Shown piece after piece: positions 14,167 through 21,312 of a stretch of 23,926 nucleotides of DNA. The notes under the pieces are model-generated. The model saw only the letters and a list, made by a program, of their open reading frames with translations, did no database searches and had not been told where the DNA came from. Source of the stretch: Flavobacteriaceae bacterium (lineage in GTDB: Bacteria > Bacteroidota > Bacteroidia > Flavobacteriales > Flavobacteriaceae); contig JAENXB010000011.1 of the NCBI GenBank assembly GCA_016649785.1, forward strand, positions 1 to 23,926, in the 5' to 3' direction. A program made the position numbers and the translations under genes. Position 1 is the first letter of the stretch, and each line of letters opens with the position of its first letter.

Positions 14167-15798
14167 ATGTTATCAGTTTCAAATCTTTCGGTGCAATTTG
14201 GTAAGCGGGTGTTGTTTGACGATGTTAATACCAGCTTCCTCCAGGGGAATTGTTATGGGATCATTGGTGCCAATGGAGCCGGAAAATCGACGTTTTTAAA
14301 TATCCTTACAGGAAAAAGCGAACCCACAAGCGGCCGGGTATTTCTTGAACCCGGAAAGCGTATGTCTGTTCTGGAGCAAAATCACAATTTATATAATGAG
14401 TATTCAGTTCTTGAAACGGTTATGGTGGGTAACAAACCCATGTACAGGATCAAGAAGGAAATGGATGAGATTTATGCGAAGGAAGATTTTGGTGATGCCG
14501 ATGGTGAAAGGGTAGGAGTATTGCAGGTAGAATTTGAAGAGATGAACGGCTGGAATGCCGAAAGTGATGCGGCTACCATGCTTTCAAATCTTGGGATCAA
14601 GGCAGATTACCATTATAATATGATGAAAGATCTGGATGGAAAACAAAAAGTAAGGGTTCTTTTGGCTCAGGCACTTTTTGGAAACCCGGATGTGCTTATT
14701 ATGGATGAGCCCACAAATGATCTGGATTACGATACAATTATTTGGTTAGAGAATTTTTTGGCGAATTATGAGAATACGGTAATAGTTGTTTCTCATGACC
14801 GTCACTTTTTGGATTCTGTTTGTACACACATCTCCGATATAGATTTTGGAAAAATAAACCATTTTAGCGGGAATTATACCTTCTGGTATGAATCTTCGCA
14901 ATTGGCGGCCAGGCAGCGATCACAACAAAACAAAAAAGCGGAAGAAAAGAAGAATGAACTTCAGGAATTTATTAGACGTTTTAGCGCTAACATGGCAAAA
15001 TCCAAGCAGGCTACTTCCCGAAAAAAAATGATCGAAAAATTAAATATTGAGGAAATAAAACCTTCCAGCCGAAGATATCCCGCGATTATTTTTGAAAGAG
15101 ATCGTGAGGCAGGGGATCAAATACTAAATATTGAAGGTTTGAAAGCCTCAATTGAAGGGGATACCTTATTTAAGAATGTAGATATCAATTTGAAAAAGGG
15201 TGATAAAGTAGTTGTTTACTCCAGAGATTCCAGGGCTACCACCGCTTTTTATGAAATTATCAATGGAAACGAACATCCTGTATCGGGAAAATATTCCTGG
15301 GGAATTACCACATCCCAATCCTATCTTCCGTTAAATAATTCCCAGTTTTTTAAAAACGATCTCACTTTGGTGGATTGGTTAAGACAATGGGCCAAAACCG
15401 AAGAAGAACGCGAAGAAGTTTATATCCGTGGCTTCCTGGGGAAAATGATCTTTAGTGGGGAAGAAGCTTTAAAAACTTCAAGGGTACTTTCCGGAGGTGA
15501 AAAAGTGCGTTGTATGCTGAGCCGGATGATGATGATGCGTGCCAATGTATTGATGCTTGACGAACCTACAAACCATTTGGACCTGGAAACCATCACCGCC
15601 TTCAATAATTCATTGAAAAACTTTAAGGGAACGGTTATGTTCACTACACGTGACCACGAGTTTGCCCAAACAGTAGCAAATCGTGTAATTGAATTGACCC
15701 CATCAGGAGTTATTGATCGCTACACCACTTTTGATGAATATATGAGTGATAAAAAATTAAAGGAACAGCGGGATAAAATGTATGCTGTACAAGTTTAA
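14167..15798 (+). CDS. ABC-F family ATPase, YbiT-like, with degenerate second nucleotide site
   Basis: A soluble, ribosome-associated type ABC-F protein of 543 residues with two ABC domains and no membrane segments. ABC1 has Walker A GANGAGKST (34-42), Walker B VLIMDEPTNDLD with E181, and the switch H210 in SHDRHF. Its signature is degenerate: LDGKQ at about 156-160 instead of LSGGQ. The linker at about 240-310 (FIRRFSANMAKSKQATSRKK) resembles the YbiT/EttA P-site tRNA interaction motif. ABC2 keeps signature LSGGE (441-445) and Walker B VLMLDEPTNHLD with E466. Its Walker A is replaced by VYSRDSRATTA (350-360), and the switch SHD is TRD (R495). Only one composite ATP site can be standard. Roles in translation or antibiotic protection cannot be told apart here; a housekeeping YbiT-type role is more likely. 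Confidence 0.92.
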   Translation: MLSVSNLSVQFGKRVLFDDVNTSFLQGNCYGIIGANGAGKSTFLNILTGKSEPTSGRVFLEPGKRMSVLEQNHNLYNEYSVLETVMVGNKPMYRIKKEMDEIYAKEDFGDADGERVGVLQVEFEEMNGWNAESDAATMLSNLGIKADYHYNMMKDLDGKQKVRVLLAQALFGNPDVLIMDEPTNDLDYDTIIWLENFLANYENTVIVVSHDRHFLDSVCTHISDIDFGKINHFSGNYTFWYESSQLAARQRSQQNKKAEEKKNELQEFIRRFSANMAKSKQATSRKKMIEKLNIEEIKPSSRRYPAIIFERDREAGDQILNIEGLKASIEGDTLFKNVDINLKKGDKVVVYSRDSRATTAFYEIINGNEHPVSGKYSWGITTSQSYLPLNNSQFFKNDLTLVDWLRQWAKTEEEREEVYIRGFLGKMIFSGEEALKTSRVLSGGEKVRCMLSRMMMMRANVLMLDEPTNHLDLETITAFNNSLKNFKGTVMFTTRDHEFAQTVANRVIELTPSGVIDRYTTFDEYMSDKKLKEQRDKMYAVQV

Positions 15799-15854
15799 TT
15801 GTTTTAAGGCCGGAATTTTTTAGAAAAGAGTGAGCTTAGAAATAGCCTGAACAT

Positions 15855-15911
15855 AATAAACCAGGGATTTACAATGGCAGATATTAACGCCTTGTAAATC
15901 CCTGGTTTATT
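15855..15911. terminator. Very long hairpin (20-bp perfect arms), probable terminator of the ABC-F gene
   Basis: The arms at 15855-15874 and 15892-15911 (aataaaccagggatttacaa and its exact complement) are perfect over 20 bp. The 17-base loop adds a ggc/gcc clamp. TTTTAT follows on the plus side. It sits 56 bases after the ABC-F stop and 38 bases before the end of the convergent small membrane protein gene, so it may serve both. Confidence 0.7.
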
Positions 15912-15948
15912 TTATAAATCTGGTGTTTTAGCGGGAAATCGTCAAGGC

Positions 15949-16149
15949 TTAAACAGCTTTATAATATTTCCACAAATCATAAATTCCGAAGGCAACAAAA
16001 CCAATAGCAAGAACCAGGTCCAGCGTATTGCCTTTTTCGGTACTGTTTGAAAGGCCGTACAATTTAAAGCAGCCGTAGCCAAGGAAAACCAATCCAAGAA
16101 CCAGGTTCCAGATATTTCTTTTTTTGGGGATATCATTTTCCATTTTCAT
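15949..16149 (-). CDS. Small two-TM membrane protein
   Basis: The 66-residue protein has two hydrophobic segments, NLVLGLVFLGYGCFKLYGL and DLVLAIGFVAFGIYDLWKYY. The intervening polar stretch is SNSTEKGNT, and the N-terminus is charged (MKMENDIPKKRN). No named family is recognised. The start at 16147-16149 overlaps the upstream DUF2007 gene by 17 bases; an ATG at 16141-16143 is an alternative. The overlap indicates coupled translation with DUF2007, a pairing that suggests a shared membrane-linked role, but this is inference. Confidence 0.75.
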   Translation of the reverse strand: MKMENDIPKKRNIWNLVLGLVFLGYGCFKLYGLSNSTEKGNTLDLVLAIGFVAFGIYDLWKYYKAV

Positions 16150-16381
16150 AATCTTTTGGGAATGTAGATTTGGCAATTTTCATCGCTTCCTTCAAATTGG
16201 ATTTTTCGGCAAATAGGAGAACTTGCCCGGGCAAACCACCGCCAAAACCCGCTCGCAGGCCCGAGTCAAAATCGTTTCTAACCCTGGAAGAAATCCCCGC
16301 TTTATTCAATAGATCCTGAAGAAACTGCACATTTACTTCAGGCCCGGTATATACCCATTCATAATCTTGGTCTGTACTCAT
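16133..16381 (-). CDS. DUF2007-family (putative signal-transducing) small protein
   Basis: The 82-residue soluble protein has the DUF2007 layout. A first strand (YEWVYTGPEVNVQFLQDLLNKAGI) leads into SSRVRNDFDSGLRAGFGGGLPGQVLLFAEKSNLKEAMKIAKS, an alpha/beta fold related to PII-like signal domains in database descriptions. Its function is unproven. It is the first gene of a two-gene leftward unit with the small membrane protein, and a candidate promoter lies 19 bases upstream. Confidence 0.88.
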   Translation of the reverse strand: MSTDQDYEWVYTGPEVNVQFLQDLLNKAGISSRVRNDFDSGLRAGFGGGLPGQVLLFAEKSNLKEAMKIAKSTFPKDYENGK

Positions 16382-16399
16382 ATCATTTTAATTGAAAAA

Positions 16400-16430
16400 C
16401 CAAGATACATATTTATTTAGCGAAAATCAA
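16400..16430 (-). promoter_or_regulatory. Probable promoter of the DUF2007 / small membrane protein pair
   Basis: On the minus strand TTG (16428-16430) and TATCTTGG (16400-16407) are spaced by 20 bases. The -7 box has one mismatch to TAnnTTTG. The box ends 18 bases before the ATG. Confidence 0.5.
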
Positions 16431-16455
16431 TAGCGCTTTTAAAGAGTTTAACGTT

Positions 16456-17178
16456 TTATGTGTTGAAGTATTTACTGTTCCAGACCGCGGAGCTAAAATT
16501 CTTTCCTTTCTTAAAACCGAAGAAAATAGCCAGTCCGGAGATCCATTTAAACATAAAAAGATAAATTATCAAAAATTGGGACGTGGTTTGCTGGGGGCTA
16601 AACATTCCATTTGGTATTAGGGCAGTTAAAATCAAACTTGACAAAAGCAGCAGGACTATAAAATTTTCCAGGTGTTTAAATGGCCACATCATCAGTTTTC
16701 TCAAGGGATGAAGATCCCTTCCCCAGGAATGTATCAAATAATAATATTGATTGCCAATTGGGGCAAATAAAAACGGATCATCTGCATTTTTTAATTTGAA
16801 AAACTGTGAGGGAGCCATTATTTTATAAGCTTTTAAGCTGATTTTATGTTCCTCCTCCAGTTGCTTTATTTTTGAAATCGCTTCATAAGGCAATTCTCCT
16901 TTAAACAAAGAAGAATTTAGAAATCGCAACCTGTAATCGATACATATCTTTTCAATATTCGATATATGAAAAATTTTGTCGGTGCTCAAGAAATCAAAAT
17001 GATTAGATTCATTTTCGCAATTTTCCTGCAAAGCATTCAGTATTTTTTCGTCTTTAGCGCTTTCTTCCTTCAGGATTTTTTGAACTTCATCCATCAACGC
17101 AGCTTCAGAGTTGCGTTTGTTTCTCAATTTAAGTATTTTTTCGGAGATATTGGTACAGAGTAGTTTCATCTTCATCAT
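16456..17178 (-). CDS. Uncharacterised protein with two C-terminal membrane segments
   Basis: Not recognised as a named family. The 240-residue frame starts at the ATG at 17176-17178 (MMKMKLLCTN); the 14 codons before it begin with TTG and were left out. Residues 1-65 are Lys/Glu-rich and likely helical or coiled (SEKILKLRNKRNSEAALMDEVQKIL). The middle is soluble-looking, with FLSTDKIFHISNIEKICIDYRLRFLNSSLF. Two hydrophobic segments follow: NFIVLLLLSSLILTALIP and FLIIYLFMFKWISGLAIFFGF. The C-terminus is FKKGKNFSSAVWNSKYFNT. The gene is single, leftward, and downstream of a hairpin-rich 327-base gap. Confidence 0.65.
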   Translation of the reverse strand: MMKMKLLCTNISEKILKLRNKRNSEAALMDEVQKILKEESAKDEKILNALQENCENESNHFDFLSTDKIFHISNIEKICIDYRLRFLNSSLFKGELPYEAISKIKQLEEEHKISLKAYKIMAPSQFFKLKNADDPFLFAPIGNQYYYLIHSWGRDLHPLRKLMMWPFKHLENFIVLLLLSSLILTALIPNGMFSPQQTTSQFLIIYLFMFKWISGLAIFFGFKKGKNFSSAVWNSKYFNT

Positions 17179-17505
17179 CTTTACCTGTTCTAAATTAAAA
17201 AATTGATTTTGAACAAACAATAGAATTAACTATTTTATTTAAACCGTTTCTAAATAAAATTTTGAATGATTAGGCTCTTTTATTGGAAGCCGAATTGATT
17301 GGTTTATTAAGTTTTGTTTTGTAAAATTGCAGAAATTTTCTTTCTTTAACCGACCGCCTGAATGGTACGGGTAGGCAAAGGTTTAGGCAAAGATCGCGAA
17401 GCCTCGCGATCTATATTTTTCTTTACAACCCGGGTTGACGATAATACAAAAAGGTCCTTTTCAAGTAGTTGAAAAGGACCTTTTTGTATATAAAATAAAA
17501 CCTGT
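17179..17505. other. Hairpin-rich intergenic region between pheT and the unknown membrane protein gene
   Basis: The right part (17352-17412) is richer in G+C than its surroundings. It holds a perfect 9-bp hairpin, agatcgcga / tcgcgatct with loop agcc (17391-17412), followed by attttt. A second, much longer hairpin at 17444-17489 is listed separately. A 36-codon frame at 17362-17472 runs through both hairpins and is not considered a gene. The left half (17179-17340) is plain AT-rich sequence without recognised signals. Confidence 0.6.
17444..17489 (-). terminator. 21-bp perfect hairpin, terminator of pheT
   Basis: The arms at 17444-17464 and 17469-17489 are exact complements over 21 bp with a GTAG loop on the plus strand. 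The stem core ggtcctttt / aaaaggacc is flanked by A5/T5, so it can act in both directions. It starts 17 bases beyond the pheT stop. Confidence 0.85.
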
Positions 17506-19932
17506 TTATCTCAATTCCGCATTCAGTTCTTTTTCAAAACGTTGTTGCAGTTTTTTCATGATCTTATCGATTTGTTTATCGGTAAGGGTACTGTGCTCAT
17601 CCTGAAATTTAAAACTCACCGCATAGCTCTTTTTGCCTTTTGGAAGGTTTTTCCCCTGATAAACATCGAATAAATTAACCGATTTCAACAATTTCTTTTC
17701 GGTTTGCAGGGCGATATTTTCAATTTCCTGATATTGAATCGCAGAATCCAGCAACAAGGCAAAATCCCTTCGAACGCTTGGAAATTTTGGGATAGCAACA
17801 AATTTTGGCTTTTTGGCTTTTGCAGTTTCAATGATCAGATCCCAATTGAAATCGGCGAATAAAACCTCCTGTGTAATACTGAAATGTTTTAATACCGATT
17901 TTTTGACAACCCCAAATTCAACCAATTTTGATTTGCCTTCACTTATGGATAATCCTTCAGAAAACACATCAGATTTTACCGCTCCGGTTTTGGTATTATC
18001 AATGCCTAATCTTTCAAAAATGCACTCGATAATTCCTTTCAAATAAAAGAAATTGCCCGGATTTGAAACGGTGTCCCAACCTTCAGGAAAGCGGTTTCCG
18101 GAAACAAATAAACTTAAATGTTTGTTTTCTGTTCTTCCACTTTCGTACTGATGATAGGTTTTTCCAAATTCAAATAATTTAAGGTCAGTTCTTTTTCTGT
18201 TGATGTTATAACTCACCGCTTCCAGACCTGAAAACAACAAAGATTGTCGCAGCACCGATAGATCCTGGCTTAAAGGATTTAACATCCTTACATAATTTTC
18301 TTCCCTGACCTGTTCGCTTAATTTTTCGTAAACCGGGGTAGTTAAAGAGTTGGCCATAGTTTCATAAAAACCCTGTCCCACCAGTTGATTAGCAATATGG
18401 TTTTGAAGTTTATAATCTTCAAATTTTGAAGAATTTGAAACCGAAGCATTAAACTTGGTCCCGAATTCAATATTGTTGTATCCGTAAACCCTCAAAATTT
18501 CCTCGATCACATCGGCTTCGCGCTTTACATCTACCCTATAGGATGGAATTGTAAGTCCCATTCCGGTTTCAGTAACGTTATTAACCCTTATTTCCAAGGA
18601 AGCGAGAATAGATTTTATGGTTTCTTCTGCCAGGTTCTGACCTATAAGTTTGTTTACCTTCTCAAAGGTTAAGAACACCTGGAAATCCTCAATTTTATTG
18701 GAATACAGATCTTCCACATCGCTGGTGATTTCGCCACCTGCAATTTCTTTGATCAGCAATGCGACCCTTTTTAAGGCGTATCCGGTGATATTTGGATCTA
18801 TTCCCCTTTCAAACCTAAAGGAAGCATCGGTGTTTAGGCCGTGGCGTTTTGCGGTTTTACGAATGCTAACCGGGTTAAAATAAGCGCTTTCAATAAATAT
18901 TTTCGTTGTTTGTTGAGAAACTCCACTGTTTAATCCTCCAAAAACTCCTGCAATACACAAAGGTTTTTCAATGTCACAAATCATTAGATCCTCCTCGTGC
19001 AATTCGCGCGCTACTCCATCTAAGGTGATAAATTTGGTTCCTGTTTTAAGGGTTTTTACGTGAATTTCATTTCCGGAAATCTTGTCGGCATCAAAAGCAT
19101 GCAAAGGTTGTCCCAATTCGTGCATCACATAATTTGTGGCATCAACAATCGTGTTTTTTGGGTTTATTCCAATTGCTTTTAACCTGTTTTGAAGCCATTT
19201 AGGAGAATCTATTACCTTAATTCCTGAGATCGTCATACCGCAATACCGGGGTGCAAGGCTGGAATCTTCTACATTTATGGGAATTCTGAAACTTCGGCTG
19301 TCAATATTAAATGCACTTACAGAGGGAGTGATAATTTCCAGGCTCAGGTTTTGTTGCTGATAACCAGCCTTTAGATCCCTGGCAACTCCCCAGTGGCTCA
19401 TAGCATCAGAGCGGTTTGGGGTAAGTCCTATTTCAAAAACGTAATCGTTTTCAATATTGAAAATTTCGGAAACGGGAGTGCCGGGAATCAAATCGTCTTT
19501 AAGCACCATAATTCCGTCGTGGCTGCTTCCAAGTCCCAGTTCACTTTCTGAACATACCATTCCAAGGCTTTCCTCCCCGCGGATCTTTCCTTTTTTTATT
19601 TCCCAGGCTTCCCCTTTTTCATCATACAATGTCGTGCCAATTGTCGCGACCGGAACTTTTTGTCCCACGCCAATATTGGGAGCACCGCATACTATTTGAA
19701 GTGGTTCTCCATTGCCAATATCCACCTTGCATAATTGAAGCCTGTCCGCATTGGGATGAGGCTCACAAATCAATACATGACCGGTTACTATTCCCTGTAA
19801 TCCGCCTTTTACACTTTGGAAATTATGGATCCCTTCTACCTCCAGCCCTAAATCTGTCAGCAAATGACCGGTTTCTTCGGGGTTATTGGGGAGTTTTATA
19901 AATTGTTTAAGCCAGTTGTATGAAATTTTCAT
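17506..19932 (-). CDS. pheT: Phenylalanine-tRNA ligase beta subunit
   Basis: This is the beta chain of the alpha2-beta2 PheRS that charges tRNA-Phe. It has 808 residues, the normal full length. Domains in order are an N-terminal start MKISYNWLKQFIKLP; an OB-fold tRNA-binding domain at about 40-150 (IVTGHVLICEPHPNADRLQLCKVD); and a B3/4 editing domain around 210-380 (YCGMTISGI, VDATNYVMHELGQPLHAFD). After these come the B5 region, the catalytic-like core, and a C-terminal FDX-ACB anticodon-binding domain from about 715 (PKFPSVRRDFALLLD...FDVYQG). The alpha gene pheS is not adjacent, so the two subunits are encoded apart, which occurs in this phylum. A -7 box TATCTTTG lies 20 bases upstream. 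Confidence 0.97.
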   Translation of the reverse strand: MKISYNWLKQFIKLPNNPEETGHLLTDLGLEVEGIHNFQSVKGGLQGIVTGHVLICEPHPNADRLQLCKVDIGNGEPLQIVCGAPNIGVGQKVPVATIGTTLYDEKGEAWEIKKGKIRGEESLGMVCSESELGLGSSHDGIMVLKDDLIPGTPVSEIFNIENDYVFEIGLTPNRSDAMSHWGVARDLKAGYQQQNLSLEIITPSVSAFNIDSRSFRIPINVEDSSLAPRYCGMTISGIKVIDSPKWLQNRLKAIGINPKNTIVDATNYVMHELGQPLHAFDADKISGNEIHVKTLKTGTKFITLDGVARELHEEDLMICDIEKPLCIAGVFGGLNSGVSQQTTKIFIESAYFNPVSIRKTAKRHGLNTDASFRFERGIDPNITGYALKRVALLIKEIAGGEITSDVEDLYSNKIEDFQVFLTFEKVNKLIGQNLAEETIKSILASLEIRVNNVTETGMGLTIPSYRVDVKREADVIEEILRVYGYNNIEFGTKFNASVSNSSKFEDYKLQNHIANQLVGQGFYETMANSLTTPVYEKLSEQVREENYVRMLNPLSQDLSVLRQSLLFSGLEAVSYNINRKRTDLKLFEFGKTYHQYESGRTENKHLSLFVSGNRFPEGWDTVSNPGNFFYLKGIIECIFERLGIDNTKTGAVKSDVFSEGLSISEGKSKLVEFGVVKKSVLKHFSITQEVLFADFNWDLIIETAKAKKPKFVAIPKFPSVRRDFALLLDSAIQYQEIENIALQTEKKLLKSVNLFDVYQGKNLPKGKKSYAVSFKFQDEHSTLTDKQIDKIMKKLQQRFEKELNAELR

Positions 19933-19952
19933 CGGATACTTTTTTCGAGTGC

Positions 19953-19960
19953 CAAAGATA
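19953..19960 (-). promoter_or_regulatory. -7 box (TATCTTTG) of pheT
   Basis: Exact TAnnTTTG on the minus strand, ending 20 bases before the pheT ATG. A TTA rather than TTG stands near the -33 position. Confidence 0.6.
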
Positions 19961-20181
19961 GTGTTACAAATAGTTTTAGCATAATTTGAAAATTGTTTTT
20001 TAAAGCTAATAATAATGATTCCGGCAAAGATTTAAGACCGCTGCGCTGCAAGAAACAAGAGGAAAGACTTTTTAGCAATTTGACGAGGTGATTTATAAAG
20101 CAATTATTGCTAAAAATGGATTCAAACAGTAAAATTCTAAAAACTGTCAGCGGTTTTTGATTTCAGTTTTTTAGAAATTAA

Positions 20182-20203
20182 AAAAAGGGCCGAAGCCCTT
20201 TTT
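20182..20203 (-). terminator. Terminator of the unknown lipoprotein gene, UUCG loop
   Basis: The perfect stem aaaaagggc / gcccttttt (9 bp) reads on the minus strand with a UUCG tetraloop and a following T-run. It lies 25 bases past the lipoprotein stop. A mutated relative occurs at 21266-21285. Confidence 0.9.
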
Positions 20204-20228
20204 AGTTTTTATATTTTTTAAAGAATTC

Positions 20229-20987
20229 TTAATTGCAACTTTGGGTAATGTTTAGTGTTGCAGAGTTTTTCTTGGAAACTCCATCAACCTTAAAGTCTGT
20301 CCAAACATTGCTATTAGGGGAACTTCCACTGCAATCCTTAGAAAGTTCAACTTCCCATTCATAGGTTGTACAAGCATCAAGATCCATCGTTTCTGTTCTT
20401 GTTGACGAGCTGCCATTCCAATCTGGCCAATCATATCCTGAAGCCACAACACTTTGTGCAAATGTGAATACTAAAGAAGCATTCGCCATATCTTCTGCAG
20501 GAGTATAGAAAAATGTATAGCTGTTCCCTCCATTTGCTGTATAGCTGAAACTTTCGTCACAATCAGGGCATTCAACTATATTTAAAGTGACAGCGAAGTC
20601 AAAACCACCAGCACCTATTTTTACTCTAAAACTGTAAGTTCCAACCTCTAATATTTCATCATTATATGTATATTCTTCTGGTCCTGCTCCGGCATAAGTT
20701 AAGTCTTCAAAAATATCCCATTCACCTGATCCTGGAAAAGTTTCAATTTGAATCTTAATATTTGTATCAGCATTATTAGGACCGTTCTGGTTTTGAGGGA
20801 AATTGAAAACAAAAACTGGTGCTTCACCAGCACAAATTTCAGAATCTAAAAGATCCGCGGATTTTCCAACCTCCTGAATCTTAAATTTCGCATCAGCGGT
20901 TAATAAATTTTCAGTGGAATCAATAGACTCAACGCTGCATCCGGTCACTCCCAGTATAAGGAGGAATAAATAAATAATTTTTTTCAT
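20229..20987 (-). CDS. Uncharacterised lipoprotein with Ig-like strand-rich domains
   Basis: The 252-residue protein has a signal peptide ending in LGVTGC, with lipidation at Cys 17. The mature part appears to be two beta-rich units. The first (about 35-138) includes APVFVFNFPQNQNG, IKIQIETFPGSGEWDIFEDL and YTYNDEILEVGTYSFRVKIG, ending in NIVECPDCDE. The second (about 145-252) includes FSYTANGGNSYTFFYTP, DLDACTTYEWEVELSKDCSG and a final LNITQSCN. Several Cys (ICAG, CPDC, ACTT, DCSG, SCN) could form disulfides outside the cytoplasm. I know no named family. The acidic, Asn-rich composition fits a secreted surface protein. It is single, with its own terminator, and precedes a 325-base gap. Confidence 0.78.
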   Translation of the reverse strand: MKKIIYLFLLILGVTGCSVESIDSTENLLTADAKFKIQEVGKSADLLDSEICAGEAPVFVFNFPQNQNGPNNADTNIKIQIETFPGSGEWDIFEDLTYAGAGPEEYTYNDEILEVGTYSFRVKIGAGGFDFAVTLNIVECPDCDESFSYTANGGNSYTFFYTPAEDMANASLVFTFAQSVVASGYDWPDWNGSSSTRTETMDLDACTTYEWEVELSKDCSGSSPNSNVWTDFKVDGVSKKNSATLNITQSCN

Positions 20988-21312
20988 AATTGTATATTTT
21001 TAGTTTTAAGAATATTAAATTAGCTAAAAATTATACTCAATATTATATAATTCTTACTTATTCGTTAAAACCAATGATTATATCGGTAAAATGCCAAAAA
21101 TACTGGATCTCCCCCATATCTCTGATTTACAGAGGATAGTAATAGGGTTTTAAAACTTAATTTTTTAACAATTTTTTATTGCCGGGCTATTATTTGATTC
21201 AAAATTCAAAATTCAAAAATGAACTTTTGCTTTGATTTTAATAACAAAATCTGGATGTGGGAAATAAAAAAAGGGCCGAAGCTCTGCATAATTCAAAATC
21301 CGTCAGAAACCT
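20988..21312. other. Intergenic region with a decayed terminator and a short tandem repeat
   Basis: About 325 very AT-rich bases without a credible gene. Three tandem ttcaaaa units stand at 21198-21217. A GC-containing patch at about 21105-21140 has a small ctctg/cagag fold. The recG-side terminator is at 21266-21285. No clear promoter for the leftward lipoprotein gene was found; TAATTTTT is the nearest -7-like string. Confidence 0.5.
21266..21285 (-). terminator. Probable recG terminator, imperfect UUCG hairpin
   Basis: On the minus strand agagc-uucg-gccct folds into five pairs with one internal A-C mismatch, followed by a run of T. It lies 27 bases past the recG stop. The loop side and T-run equal those of the perfect hairpin at 20182-20203, so this looks like a weakened version. 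Confidence 0.6.

Noticed and set aside
17362..17472. 36-codon rightward frame running through two hairpins downstream of pheT
   Set aside because: It consists mostly of palindromic sequence, has no start signal, and its peptide simply reflects the repeats.
21198..21217. Three tandem ttcaaaa units
   Set aside because: Short AT-rich slippage-type repeat; no spacer pattern that would suggest a CRISPR array or binding array.
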